Below are positions 53,032-61,849 of a stretch of DNA of 64,000 bases, in pieces. The stretch comes from Pseudomonas sp. R84 (GTDB taxonomy: Bacteria; Pseudomonadota; Gammaproteobacteria; Pseudomonadales; Pseudomonadaceae), in assembly GCF_009834515.1 (NCBI RefSeq), contig NZ_CP019426.1:2779501-2843500 (forward strand), read 5' to 3'. The notes beneath the pieces were generated by a model that did no database searches, had not been told where the DNA came from, and worked only from the letters and a program-made list of their open reading frames with translations. The position numbers and the translations under genes are program-made. Numbering within the stretch: the first letter of the stretch is position 1; every line of letters starts with the position of its first letter.

Positions 53032-55455
53032 CACCAACGTGTCGACGGCAAACGGTTTGGTCAGCACCTGCATGCCCGGGCCGAGTTGACCGTTACCGAT
53101 CACCGAGTTTTCCGCGTACCCGGTAATGAACAAGGTCTTCAACTTCGGCCTGATTTGCCTGCCCGCATCGGCCATCTGCCGGCCGTTCATGCCGCCGGGC
53201 AAACCGACATCGGTAATGAGCAGATCGATGTGCGCGCTGGAACGCAGCACTTCCAATCCTTCAACGCTGTCGCCCGCTTCGAGCAAGTCGTAGCCGAGGT
53301 CGCTCAGCACGTCCTTGAGCAGCATGCGGACGGTGGGTTCGTCGTCGACAATCAGGATGGTCTCACCGGCCTTGGCATGAGGCGTCGCCGAGCTTTGCGC
53401 GTCATCGTGATTGCGCTGCGCTTCGCCGAGGTAGCGCGGCAGGTAAACGCACATGGTGGTGCCTTGACCCACAGTCGATTGCACCCGCACCTGCCCGCCG
53501 GATTGCTTGGTGAAACCGTAGATCATCGACAGCCCGAGCCCGGTGCCCTGGCCCAGCGGTTTGGTGGTGAAAAACGGGTCGAAGGCCTTGGCGATCACTT
53601 CCGCACTCATACCGGTACCGGTGTCGGCGACCGACAGGCACAGGTATTGTCCTTCGGGCATTTCCCGTAAGCGTGCTGATTCAGCATCCAGGGTTCGATT
53701 GGCGGTCTCGACGATGATGCTGCCACCATCGGGCATCGCATCGCGGGCGTTGATGCACAGGTTGAGCAGGGCGTTTTCCAGTTGGCTGGCATCGACCAGC
53801 GCCGGCCACAGATCGGCGGCGGCGACCGTCTTCAGGCGAATACTCGGGCCGACGGTGCGCTGGATCAGTTCGCTCATGCCGGCAATCAGCGCGTTGACTT
53901 CAGTCGGACGTGGATCGAGGGTCTGACGTCGAGAGAAGGCCAGCAGACGGTGGGTGAGGGCAGTGGCGCGTTTGGCGGCGTCCTGGGCGATCTGCATGTA
54001 TTTGTCGATGTCGTTCGAACGACCCTGGGCTATGCGTTTGTCCATCAGCTCAAGGGATGCGCAGATGCCCGCCAGCAGGTTGTTGAAGTCATGGGCCAGA
54101 CCGCCGGTGAGTTGCCCGACCGCTTCCATTTTCTGCGATTGCCGCAACTTTTCTTCGGCCTGCATCAGGTCCGCTGTGCGCGCCGAGACCCGTTGTTCCA
54201 GTGTGTCGTTGAGGGCTTTTAACGCGGCGGTGACCCGGTCGCGCTCGGCTTCGACGTTGCGCCGGTCTTCGACATCGATGAGCACGCCGGGAAAGCGCAA
54301 AGGCGTGCCGTCTTCGGCGCACTCGACGCGGCCGTTCGCTTCAATCCAGGTGTATTGGCCATCCGCGCCTCGCACTCGGTATTGGTGCGAATAGGCACCG
54401 CCACGGGCAATGACTTCGTTGATCGCGGTGGTGAGTCCTTCCCTGTCGTCCGGGTGCACGGTCATTACCACTTGTTCCAGGCTCAAACCGTCGAGACCCC
54501 AGGCCGGATCGAGGTCGAAAACCCGCGCGAAGGCCTCATCGACGCTGAAACGATCGCTGGGCAAGTGCCAGTGCCAGGTGCCGATAATGGCGCCGGCGGC
54601 CAGGGCCAGCTGGACACGTTCGACGTTTTCCCGGGCGACGGCCTCGCTGATGCGCAAGCGTTCTTGCGCGTCGCGGCGCTCGGTGACATCGCTGAAGAAG
54701 ATCGCAATCTGCCGATCGGCCGGGTCGCCGACGCGGACGGCGCGTACATCGAACCAACGTTCGAAGGTATTGGCGTAGTTCTCGAAGTTGGCCGGCTCGC
54801 CGGTCTTGGCCACATGGCCGTAGGTCTCGAACCAGAATTTTTCCAGGTTGGGCGCAAACTCGGTAACCCACTTGCCGCGCAGATTGACCCCGGCCTGACG
54901 TTCGAATGCCGGGTTGGCCTCGACGAAGTAATAGTCGATGGGGTGGTCGTCGGCGTCGAATTTGACTTTGACGATGGCGAACGCCGCCTCGATGGTTTCC
55001 AGAATGGTGCTGAAGCGCTCTTCACTCTGGCGCAGTGCGGTTTCGGCGCTGCGTGAGCGGGTCAGGTCGAGCATCGCGCCGATCATGCGTTCGGCCTGGC
55101 CATCGGCATTGCGGATCAGATGGCCGCGATCCAGCACTTCGGCGTATGAACCATCTTGGCAGAGGAAGCGGTACTCAGCGCTCCAGGTCGTCCCGGAGCC
55201 GTCAATCGCCGAGCGAATCGAGGTTGTCACGCGCGCGCGATCCTGCGTGTGAATCTGCGCAAATCGCCAGTCACACGTCGGCTCGATGGCTGCTGACGCG
55301 TAGCCATACGCCTGTTGCAGCGAGTCGTTCCAGATGACCTGATTGGTTTTCAGATCCCAGTCCCAGACGGCGTCGCAGGTCGCCTTGACGGCCAGACGCA
55401 GGCGCGTGACCTCAGACTCAAGCTCCTCGCGAGTAAGCTGTTTCAGGATGTTCAC
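52993..55455 (-). CDS. PAS-domain hybrid sensor histidine kinase with receiver domain
   Basis: This 820-aa soluble protein has no membrane segment. It has three PAS/PAC domains (about residues 20-140, 145-275 and 285-405), a coiled coil, a HisKA-type dimerisation box with phospho-acceptor His in GLAHDFNNLLAG, an HATPase domain (NLCINARDAMPDGG, DTGTGMS, GTGLGLSMIYG) and a C-terminal receiver (ILIVDDEPTVRMLL, phospho-acceptor Asp in LLITDVGLPGG, Lys in LTKPF). It has no obvious partner response regulator nearby. The start is GTG at 55455, but AAGG lies immediately next to it, so the exact start is uncertain. Its 3' end overlaps the plus-strand diguanylate cyclase gene by 39 nt. Confidence 0.93.
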   Translation of the reverse strand: MNILKQLTREELESEVTRLRLAVKATCDAVWDWDLKTNQVIWNDSLQQAYGYASAAIEPTCDWRFAQIHTQDRARVTTSIRSAIDGSGTTWSAEYRFLCQDGSYAEVLDRGHLIRNADGQAERMIGAMLDLTRSRSAETALRQSEERFSTILETIEAAFAIVKVKFDADDHPIDYYFVEANPAFERQAGVNLRGKWVTEFAPNLEKFWFETYGHVAKTGEPANFENYANTFERWFDVRAVRVGDPADRQIAIFFSDVTERRDAQERLRISEAVARENVERVQLALAAGAIIGTWHWHLPSDRFSVDEAFARVFDLDPAWGLDGLSLEQVVMTVHPDDREGLTTAINEVIARGGAYSHQYRVRGADGQYTWIEANGRVECAEDGTPLRFPGVLIDVEDRRNVEAERDRVTAALKALNDTLEQRVSARTADLMQAEEKLRQSQKMEAVGQLTGGLAHDFNNLLAGICASLELMDKRIAQGRSNDIDKYMQIAQDAAKRATALTHRLLAFSRRQTLDPRPTEVNALIAGMSELIQRTVGPSIRLKTVAAADLWPALVDASQLENALLNLCINARDAMPDGGSIIVETANRTLDAESARLREMPEGQYLCLSVADTGTGMSAEVIAKAFDPFFTTKPLGQGTGLGLSMIYGFTKQSGGQVRVQSTVGQGTTMCVYLPRYLGEAQRNHDDAQSSATPHAKAGETILIVDDEPTVRMLLKDVLSDLGYDLLEAGDSVEGLEVLRSSAHIDLLITDVGLPGGMNGRQMADAGRQIRPKLKTLFITGYAENSVIGNGQLGPGMQVLTKPFAVDTLVSRVSGLLSIEVE

Positions 55456-55583
55456 CCTTCATGCGTTGATGGTTGGCTTGCGTTCAATTGGCGTGTTTCA
55501 AACCATCGGCCTCACAAGCTTTGTCAGCCATTGACCCGGGGCCCCATGTTTAAGTTGCACACGGGCCAAAGGCACACGCGTTT

Positions 55584-57122
55584 TCATAGCGATTCGCCGC
55601 GATCCATTCTGTCGAGCAGACTCTGCCCGCGTTGCCACAAAGCCTGCTGTTTTTCCAGCGGCATGCGATCGAGGTTTTTGTACATCATGCCCATGCGCTG
55701 ATTGCTGCGCAGAAGGTCGCCGTGGCGCATCAGGAAATGCCAGTACAAGGCATTGAACGGGCAGGCGTTGTCAGTGGTGGTTTCGCGCACCGAGTAAGCA
55801 CAGCCGCGACAGTAGTCGGACATCCGGTTGATGTATTGGCCGCTGGCGCAATAAGGCTTGGAGCCGAGGTAACCGCCGTCGGCGTGCATGACCATGCCGA
55901 GGGTGTTGGGCAGTTCGACCCAGTCGAAAGCGTCCATATAAATCGCCAGATACCATTCACAAATCTGGCTCGGTGCGATGCCGGCGAGCAGGGCGAAATT
56001 GCCAGTCACCATCAGGCGCTGAATGTGATGGGCGTAGGCGTGTTTGAGGCTTTGGCCGATGGCCTGGCGCATGCAGTTCATCTTTGTGTCGCCGGTCCAG
56101 TAAAACTCTGGCAAGCGCCGCGTGTTACCAAAGGCATTGCCCTCGGCGTATTCCGGCATGTGCAGCCAGTAGACGCCCCGAACGTATTCGCGCCAGCCGA
56201 TCAGTTGGCGGATGAAGCCTTCGGCGGCATTCAGGGCAATGTTGCCTGACCAATAGGCAGACTCCACGTCACTGCAGAGTTGACGCAGATCGAGCAAGCC
56301 AATGTTCAGCGCAGCGCTGATGCGGGCATGGAACAGAAACGGTTCGTCGCTGGCCATGGCGTCCTGATAGTCGCCGAATCCGGCCAGGCCGTAATCGAGA
56401 AACCAGGCCCAGAGTGCCTGGGCATCGGCATGGGTCACCGGATAGTTGAAATCATCCAGGCTGCCGTAGTGACTGGCGAAGCGATCCTTGACCAGTGCGA
56501 GAACTTCGAGGGTGATTGCATCGTTGGTAAAACCCGCCGGGTAGGGCGCCTTTACCGTTTTGGGCAAGGTTTTGCGATTGTCGGCATCAAAGTTCCAGGC
56601 GCCACCGACCGGGGTGCCGTCGCCGTTGAGCAGCAGGCGACTCTTGCGGCGCATCTCACGATAGAAGAACTCCATGCGCAGCTGCTTTTTGCCAGCGGCC
56701 CACGCGCGAAATTCGTCGCGGCTGCACAGGAAACGGTTGTCGGCATGCCAGTGGATCGGCAAGCCACAATCCTTCAGTGATTGCTCCAGACGCCAGTCGC
56801 CGCATTCGGTCATGTGCAATTCGTCGGCCTGCAGCAGCACCTGCCAGCGCTTTAATTCGCCGGGCACCGAGCCGCTGTTGTGCGGGTCGTCGAGGGTCAC
56901 GTAATGCACCTGAAAGCCTTGGTCTTTCAGTGCCTGAGCGAAATGACGCATGGCGCTGAAGAGCAAGGCGATCTTCTGCGGATGATGGGCAACATGGCTG
57001 GCTTCTTCCATAACCTCGACCAGCAGCACACGATCCTGTTCGCGATCCAGACCTGCCAATGAAGCCAGATCAAAAGAGAGCTGGTCACCCAGAACGAGGC
57101 ACAGCCGATGGGTTTTGTTCAT
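55584..57122 (-). CDS. iron-sulfur cryptochrome/photolyase-related protein (FeS-BCP type)
   Basis: This 512-aa protein begins with the photolyase Rossmann-like domain (RLCLVLGDQLSF) and continues with the FAD-binding helical domain (GWREYVRGVYW, HHIQRLMVTGNFALLAGI, YLAIYMDAFDWVELPNTLGM). Three Cys in KPYCASGQYINRMSDYC and CRGC, a Cys in NACPFN, and an earlier Cys fit the [4Fe-4S] ligand set of the bacterial (6-4) photolyase/cryptochrome class. These proteins bind FAD and a lumazine-type antenna and repair (6-4) photoproducts or sense light. The ATG at 57122 has no strong ribosome-binding site. It is separated from its neighbours by a REP doublet on one side and 128 nt on the other. Confidence 0.93.
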   Translation of the reverse strand: MNKTHRLCLVLGDQLSFDLASLAGLDREQDRVLLVEVMEEASHVAHHPQKIALLFSAMRHFAQALKDQGFQVHYVTLDDPHNSGSVPGELKRWQVLLQADELHMTECGDWRLEQSLKDCGLPIHWHADNRFLCSRDEFRAWAAGKKQLRMEFFYREMRRKSRLLLNGDGTPVGGAWNFDADNRKTLPKTVKAPYPAGFTNDAITLEVLALVKDRFASHYGSLDDFNYPVTHADAQALWAWFLDYGLAGFGDYQDAMASDEPFLFHARISAALNIGLLDLRQLCSDVESAYWSGNIALNAAEGFIRQLIGWREYVRGVYWLHMPEYAEGNAFGNTRRLPEFYWTGDTKMNCMRQAIGQSLKHAYAHHIQRLMVTGNFALLAGIAPSQICEWYLAIYMDAFDWVELPNTLGMVMHADGGYLGSKPYCASGQYINRMSDYCRGCAYSVRETTTDNACPFNALYWHFLMRHGDLLRSNQRMGMMYKNLDRMPLEKQQALWQRGQSLLDRMDRGESL

Positions 57123-57252
57123 TTAGCGGATTCAGCGTAGTGAGCAGCAGGCTGCCGAGTGGACGTTTAAGCATCAAGTCCAGATAGTTGTACAGATTGT
57201 AGTCTGTGTATAGGTTTTTGTGCGGTGAATTGCGTGATATTCAGATCTCCCC

Positions 57253-57342
57253 TGTGGGAGCGAGCCTGCTCGCGAAGGCTTCGTCAAATTCAACATGTTG
57301 GCTGACTGACACGCCGCTTTCGCGAGCAGGCTCGCTCCCACA
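57253..57342. repeat. REP doublet (REPIN-like)
   Basis: Inverted 24-bp arms 57253-57276 (TGTGGGAGCGAGCCTGCTCG...) and 57319-57342 enclose about 42 nt. It lies between the photolyase and the OYE gene. Confidence 0.92.
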
Positions 57343-57367
57343 AGGGCTTGCACTCCGACTCGGATGA

Positions 57368-57391
57368 GCGTTCCCGCTGTTGCGGGAGCGC
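57368..57391 (-). terminator. hairpin downstream of the OYE gene
   Basis: GCGTTCCCGC (57368-57377), loop TGTT, GCGGGAGCGC (57382-57391): 10 bp including one G-U. It lies 20 nt past the reductase stop. There is no T-run, so it is only a candidate. Confidence 0.4.
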
Positions 57392-57411
57392 TTGACGCCG
57401 CGTGGAAAGGC

Positions 57412-58536
57412 TTAGCCGGGATAAACGGGGTAGTCGGTATAGCCTTCGGCGTTGCCGCCATACACCGTCGCCGGGTTGAGAGCATGCAACGGCCAGTCAT
57501 TGGCAATCCGCGCAGGCAGATCGGGGTTGGCCATGAACGGGCGGCCAAAAGCGACCAAGTCTGCCAGCCCCGAATCGAGCAGTTGCGCGCCGGATTCGGC
57601 GGTGTAACGCCCGGCATAAATGATCGCGCCGCTGAAGGTGTCGCGCACCGCCTGGCGGAACGTTTGTGGCATCGCCGGGGCGTTGTCCCAATCGGCTTCG
57701 GCGATGGACAGATAAGCAATGCCGACGTCTTGCAGGATTTTGATCGCTTCGATGTAAGTGGCGTGCGGATCTTCCTCGACCATGCCCAGGTAAGTGCGCG
57801 CTTCATCGGTGGTGGTGAACAGCGGGGCGAAACGCACGCCGACTTTTTCCTTGCCGATGCACTCGGCGACGCCGGCGACGACTTCCTTCAAAAAGCGCAG
57901 GCGATTGTGCAGCGAACCGCCGTATTGATCGTCGCGCAAGTTGCTGTGAGCCGAGATGAACTGGTTGACCAGATAACCGTTGGCGCAGTGCAATTCGATG
58001 CCATCGAAACCCGCGTCCATGGCGTTGCGTGCGGCCTGGATGTACAGCTGAACCAGTTCCTGCACTTCGTCGGTGCTCAGTGCACGCGGTGCCGACGGTG
58101 GCACCAGTTCACCGGCGCCGGGGGCGGTTTCGATAAACACGCTGACCCGATCTGTAGCCACGGCGGAGGCCGAAACCGGCGCTGCGCCATCGGGTTGCAG
58201 CGCGGTGTGGGAGACGCGGCCGACGTGCCACAGCTGGGCGAAAATCACCCCGTCCACGGCATGTACGGCTTCGGTGACTTTGCGCCATCCGGCGATTTGC
58301 TCTGCGGTATGGATGCCCGGCGTCCACGCGTAACCCTGGCCACGAGGCTCGATCTGCGTGCCCTCGGTGACCAGCAAACCGGCGCCGGCGCGCTGTTGGT
58401 AATACTCGGCCATCAGATCATTGGCAATGTTGCCCGGTTGGGTGCTGCGCTGGCGGGTGAGTGGCGGCAGGACGATGCGGTTTTTCAGGGTGTGATGGCC
58501 GAGTCTGGCCGGGGTGAAGAACGGGCTGCTATTCAT
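57412..58536 (-). CDS. Old Yellow Enzyme family alkene reductase (NemA-like)
   Basis: This 374-aa FMN flavoenzyme has the OYE TIM-barrel signatures: LKNRIVLPPLTRQRS, GLLVTEGTQIEPRGQGY, AQLWHVGRVSH, FDGIELHCANGYLVNQF (substrate-binding His and Asn), SNLRDDQYGGSLHNR, and GLADLVAFGRPFMANPDLPARI. It would reduce activated C=C bonds, nitro compounds or N-ethylmaleimide with NAD(P)H in the cytosol. The ATG at 58536 follows AAGG by about 8 nt. A NemR-like box lies 25 nt upstream (58561-58575). With the DJ-1 protein and TetR regulator next to it, it fits an electrophile-detoxification unit. Group membership is clear; the physiological substrate is not. Confidence 0.95.
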   Translation of the reverse strand: MNSSPFFTPARLGHHTLKNRIVLPPLTRQRSTQPGNIANDLMAEYYQQRAGAGLLVTEGTQIEPRGQGYAWTPGIHTAEQIAGWRKVTEAVHAVDGVIFAQLWHVGRVSHTALQPDGAAPVSASAVATDRVSVFIETAPGAGELVPPSAPRALSTDEVQELVQLYIQAARNAMDAGFDGIELHCANGYLVNQFISAHSNLRDDQYGGSLHNRLRFLKEVVAGVAECIGKEKVGVRFAPLFTTTDEARTYLGMVEEDPHATYIEAIKILQDVGIAYLSIAEADWDNAPAMPQTFRQAVRDTFSGAIIYAGRYTAESGAQLLDSGLADLVAFGRPFMANPDLPARIANDWPLHALNPATVYGGNAEGYTDYPVYPG

Positions 58537-58560
58537 GGATTACCTTGTCTTTGGGTTTAT

Positions 58561-58575
58561 TAGACCAGTCGACTA
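58561..58575 (-). promoter_or_regulatory. NemR-like box upstream of the OYE gene
   Basis: TAGACCAGTCGACTA agrees at 13 of 15 positions with the box at 59419-59433 and shares its first eleven bases with the box read on the minus strand at 59507-59493. It is placed to control the reductase promoter. Confidence 0.6.
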
Positions 58576-58586
58576 ATTGGTGGGCG

Positions 58587-58620
58587 AAAAAATAACGCCG
58601 GGTGATACGCCCCCGGCGTT
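58587..58620 (-). terminator. intrinsic terminator of the DJ-1/PfpI gene
   Basis: On the minus strand, AACGCCGGG and CCCGGCGTT pair over 9 bp around a 9-nt loop (plus coordinates 58594-58602 and 58612-58620), followed by A and six T (58592-58587). It lies 18 nt past the stop, and implies that the reductase has its own promoter. Confidence 0.85.
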
Positions 58621-58638
58621 CGATGAGGTTGTAGGGTT

Positions 58639-59316
58639 TTAGCCGAGCATTTCCAAAAGCTTTTTAGCAACAGCGGCGGAGCTGGCCGGATTCTGGCCAG
58701 TGACCAGTTGCCCATCGGCAACCACATGAACCTGCCAGTCAGCCACTTTCGAGTAATAACCGCCGAGACGCTGAAACTCGTCTTCGATCAGGAACGGCAC
58801 CACGTCCGTCAGCCCGACGGCCTCTTCTTCGGAGTTGGTGAAACCGGTGACCTGGCGATGCTGAACCAGCGGTTTGCCGTCAGCGGTGAGGGCGTGACGC
58901 AACACACCCGGCGCATGGCAGACAAAACCGTGGGGTTTGTTGGCGCGGTCAAACGCTTCGATCAACGCGATCGACTGCTTGTCTTCGGCCAGGTCCCACA
59001 GTGGGCCGTGGCCGCCCGGGTAGAACACCGCATCGAAATCATCAGCGCTGACGTCAGCCAGGAGGCCGGTATTGGCCAGTGCCTGTTGCGCGGCGGAGTC
59101 TTTGCGGAAGCGATCAGTCTCGGCAGTCTGCGCATCGGGCTCATCGCTTTTCGGGTCCAGCGGCGGTTGGCCACCGGCCGGCGAGACCAGGGTGACGTCG
59201 GCACCGGCGTCCTTGAAGGCGTAGTAGGGCGCGGCGAACTCTTCCAGCCAGAAGCCGGTTTTCTTGCCGGTGTTGCCGAGTTGATCGTGGGAAGTCAAAA
59301 CCATCAGGATTTTCAT
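58639..59316 (-). CDS. DJ-1/PfpI-family protein (type 1 glutamine amidotransferase-like, Hsp31/glyoxalase III type)
   Basis: This 225-aa cytosolic protein has the class I glutamine amidotransferase-like fold with Glu in TGFWLEEFAAPYYAF, DAVFYPGGHGPLWDL, and the nucleophile elbow FVCHAPGVLRHA. That Glu/Cys/His arrangement is that of Hsp31-like glyoxalase III proteins, which detoxify methylglyoxal without glutathione or act as chaperones. It follows AGGTG by 4-5 nt. It ends in a strong terminator. It is divergent from a TetR gene, with two NemR-like boxes in between. In E. coli NemR controls both nemA and gloA, so the grouping here of OYE, a possible glyoxalase and TetR is functionally coherent. 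Confidence 0.9.
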   Translation of the reverse strand: MKILMVLTSHDQLGNTGKKTGFWLEEFAAPYYAFKDAGADVTLVSPAGGQPPLDPKSDEPDAQTAETDRFRKDSAAQQALANTGLLADVSADDFDAVFYPGGHGPLWDLAEDKQSIALIEAFDRANKPHGFVCHAPGVLRHALTADGKPLVQHRQVTGFTNSEEEAVGLTDVVPFLIEDEFQRLGGYYSKVADWQVHVVADGQLVTGQNPASSAAVAKKLLEMLG

Positions 59317-59418
59317 AGAGCACCTTGAGTCGATCAGGTGTCTTCGATTGAGCGAAGGATTCGCCCATCGGCCACACCGGTCAGAAAACGTTTGTCGGGG
59401 CGCAGCATAGATTCCAAT

Positions 59419-59433
59419 TAGACCGGTCGTCTA
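59419..59433. promoter_or_regulatory. NemR-like operator, central copy
   Basis: TAGAC-CGGTC-GTCTA has perfect 5-bp arms. It sits between the divergent DJ-1 gene and TetR gene, about 100 nt from each start, and matches the box before the reductase at 13 of 15 positions. Confidence 0.7.
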
Positions 59434-59492
59434 GTAATTTTTTATCCTGCGGTTTTTCATCGACAGGTATGGCAAACTTCCGTTCCTCCGAA

Positions 59493-59507
59493 AATACGAC
59501 TGGTCTA
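59493..59507 (-). promoter_or_regulatory. NemR-like box close to the TetR start
   Basis: Read on the minus strand it is TAGACCAGTCGTATT. It lies 22 nt upstream of the TetR ATG, well placed for autorepression. Confidence 0.55.
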
Positions 59508-59528
59508 TTGCCTGGTAATTTGCGCCCC

Positions 59529-60113
59529 ATGAAACCGACCTACGACGACACCCGCCAACATTTGCTCGACACCGGCCACCGGATGATGGCCGAGAAAGGC
59601 TTTACCAGTGTCGGCCTCAACGAAATCCTGCAAACCGCCGGTGTGCCCAAGGGTTCGTTCTATCACTACTTCAAATCCAAAGAACTGTACGGCCAGGCGT
59701 TGCTTGCGGATTACTTCGTCGGCTACCTCGCTGACATGGAGCGGCGCCTGACGCTGCCAGGGCTGAGCGCCTATGAGCGGTTGATGGATTACTGGCAGGG
59801 CTGGCAGAACCGCTGCACCCTCGAAGGCCACGGTGACGAATGTCTGGTGGTGAAGCTCAGCGCCGAAGTCGCCGATTTGTCGGAGTCGATGCGCCTGACC
59901 TTGCGCGATGGTGCCGAGCAAGTGGTGGCGCGCATTTCCTTGTGTATAGAACAGGGTCAAGCCGAAAACAGCCTGCCCCAGGGCGATGCCCGGCATCTGG
60001 CGGAAACCTTGTATCAGCTGTGGTTGGGCGCCAGTTTGCTGAACAAATTGCAGCGCACCGGGCAGTCGTTGCAGACCTCGATGGCGATGACCCGACAACT
60101 GCTGGCGGTATGA
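59529..60113 (+). CDS. TetR/AcrR-family repressor (NemR-like)
   Basis: This 194-aa protein has an N-terminal TetR HTH (TRQHLLDTGHRMMAEKGFTSVGLNEILQTAGVPKGSFYHYFKSKELYG) and a ligand-binding C-terminal domain with Cys in NRCTLEGHGDECLVVKLSAE. NemR senses electrophiles and HOCl through Cys residues, and the RCTLEGHGDECL segment resembles it. The frame is open from 59469, but I choose the ATG at 59529 (MKPTYDDTR) because it gives the standard TetR N-terminus and leaves the operator at 59493-59507 outside the gene. It is divergent from the DJ-1 gene and probably represses it, the reductase and itself. Confidence 0.9.
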   Translation: MKPTYDDTRQHLLDTGHRMMAEKGFTSVGLNEILQTAGVPKGSFYHYFKSKELYGQALLADYFVGYLADMERRLTLPGLSAYERLMDYWQGWQNRCTLEGHGDECLVVKLSAEVADLSESMRLTLRDGAEQVVARISLCIEQGQAENSLPQGDARHLAETLYQLWLGASLLNKLQRTGQSLQTSMAMTRQLLAV

Positions 60114-60146
60114 GCGGTGGGGCCGTTGTGGCCCAGGTTACATGAC

Positions 60147-60851
60147 TCAACACGCCTCGCCCTGACTGTTGCAGGGCCGCACATCCTCGGCGCGCCATTG
60201 TTTGATCAAGCGCCGGCGGTCAGGCGCGTAGTGTTCGACAAGCACCTGCACCGTCGCAAGGTCAGCCATATCGATCACGCGAAACCGGCTGTCGCTTTCG
60301 CACCACGCCGCAATGCAGCGCTTGCCTTCGATAAAGCCCAACATGATCGGCCAGATGATGTGTTCGGCGGCATCCGCATGTTCGAGCGCTAGTGCGATGC
60401 GCAGCTTGTTCTGCTCGCGCAGCGCCCGACGAATCTCGCTGAGGTCGATGGTTGTGCCGGGCTTGTGCGGCTTGGCCACGTAAAAGGTTTCGTCTTCGAA
60501 AATCGGCCGCATCTGCGCGGGCAGCACGGCACTGATTTTCGCCAGGGCATTGTTGACGGCATTCGCGAGTTGGCTGTCGGTCTGCCGGCTGACCCATTGC
60601 GCGCCGATGACCAAAGCCTGTATTTCCTCGGCGCTGAACGATAACGGCGGCAGGACAAAACCGGGCTTGAGCACATACCCAAGACCCGGCTCGCCGTCGA
60701 TCTCGGCCCCCATGCCTTGCAGCGTGACGATGTCGCGGCGAATCGTGCGCAACGACACGCCCAATTCAGCCGCCAAGGCTTTGCCGGACACCGTGCGACG
60801 ATGACGCCGCAGCGCTTGCATCAGCTCAAACAGACGATGACTTCTGGCCAT
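60147..60851 (-). CDS. YafY-family transcriptional regulator (HTH-11 + WYL)
   Basis: This 234-aa protein has an N-terminal winged HTH (SHRLFELMQALRRHRRTVSGKALAAELGVSLRTIRRDIVTLQGMGAEI) and a C-terminal WYL-type ligand domain (IIWPIMLGFIEGKRCIAAWCESDSRFRVIDMADL). Its ATG overlaps the stop of the upstream oxidoreductase gene as TAATG, so the two are translationally coupled and form one operon. Such regulators usually control the adjacent operon. The perfect palindrome at 61850-61866 before the oxidoreductase is its likely operator. It is convergent with the TetR gene, 33 nt away. Confidence 0.92.
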   Translation of the reverse strand: MARSHRLFELMQALRRHRRTVSGKALAAELGVSLRTIRRDIVTLQGMGAEIDGEPGLGYVLKPGFVLPPLSFSAEEIQALVIGAQWVSRQTDSQLANAVNNALAKISAVLPAQMRPIFEDETFYVAKPHKPGTTIDLSEIRRALREQNKLRIALALEHADAAEHIIWPIMLGFIEGKRCIAAWCESDSRFRVIDMADLATVQVLVEHYAPDRRRLIKQWRAEDVRPCNSQGEAC

Positions 60852-61798
60852 TAACGCTCCATGGCGACGACGCCTTTGCCGCCGAGTTTGCGGCCCTGTT
60901 CGAGCTCGCGGATCAATTGTATGGCGCCGTCCAGCGGCACCACTTCTCCTAGCCGAATCTTCAAGCGTGCCTCACTGGCGGCGCTGGCCAGTGTTTCGAG
61001 GATTTCGTGTCGCGGTGTGCCAATGACCAGTTTCAGTCGCCGATCAATCAGGCCACGCAGGAATTTACCCGGACCCGGATTGAGATCAAGCAAACAGCCG
61101 CCCGGACGCAGCAATCCGATACCGGTCGAGACCGTCATCGACGCGGCCGTGTCATACACCACATCGAAGCGCGTCGGCAGCCTCTTCAGGTCCGTTAACC
61201 GGTAGTCGTAGACGGTCGATACCCCCAGCGCCTGTGCCCGGGCAGCGTCCGACGCGCTGCAACTGCCCGATACCGTGGCCCCCGACATCAGGGCGATCTG
61301 CACCGCCGCTTCGCCGACAGCCCCGGCGCAACCATTGATGAAAACCTGCTGACCGGCTTGCAGTCTGGCCTTGTCGATCAGCCCGTTCCACGCGGTAATG
61401 CCCGGTGTGCCAAGGCACGCCGCATCGGCGAAGGAAAGAGTATCCGGCTTGCTCGCCAGAAAGTCCTCTCTGGTCACGACGGCTTCACCCAATGCGCCAC
61501 TTTCTTTGAAGCGGGATAGCCCGAAAACCGCGTCGCCGACCTGGAAGCGGCTGACGCTCGCGCCAACCGCAAGAACCACGCCAGAGAAATCCATCCCCAT
61601 CGCGCGCGGAAATGTTCTGCCGGTGATCAGCTTCATCCGGCCCTGACGCAACTTCCAGTCAATGGGGTTGATCGCTGCAAATCTGACCTGCACGAGCACT
61701 TCATCCTTGCCGGGGGCCGGCAGCGGGAATGCTTCGACGCGCATCACGTCCGGGCCGCCGTAGCACGAGTACTGAATACGTTTATAGCCTGCTGACAT
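60851..61798 (-). CDS. MDR-superfamily NAD(P)-dependent quinone oxidoreductase/alcohol dehydrogenase-like protein
   Basis: This 315-aa protein has a GroES-like N-terminus (YGGPDVMRVEAFPLPAPGKDEVLVQVRFAAINPIDWKLRQG, MGMDFSGVV) and a nucleotide-binding domain (GQQVFINGCAGAVGEAAVQIA; the usual G-G-x-G-x-V-G is GCAGAVG). It lacks the zinc-binding Cys cluster, so it belongs to the zinc-free quinone oxidoreductase branch. I choose the ATG at 61798 (MSAGYKRIQY) with AAGG about 10 nt upstream over the earlier in-frame start at 61831. The gene shares its stop with the start of the YafY-type regulator. The substrate is unknown; enones and quinones are usual for the family. Confidence 0.9.
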   Translation of the reverse strand: MSAGYKRIQYSCYGGPDVMRVEAFPLPAPGKDEVLVQVRFAAINPIDWKLRQGRMKLITGRTFPRAMGMDFSGVVLAVGASVSRFQVGDAVFGLSRFKESGALGEAVVTREDFLASKPDTLSFADAACLGTPGITAWNGLIDKARLQAGQQVFINGCAGAVGEAAVQIALMSGATVSGSCSASDAARAQALGVSTVYDYRLTDLKRLPTRFDVVYDTAASMTVSTGIGLLRPGGCLLDLNPGPGKFLRGLIDRRLKLVIGTPRHEILETLASAASEARLKIRLGEVVPLDGAIQLIRELEQGRKLGGKGVVAMER

Positions 61799-61849
61799 GT
61801 TGGGTTCGCCTTCCGAGAGTGGACATGACACCGACTCTATAACGGGGCA

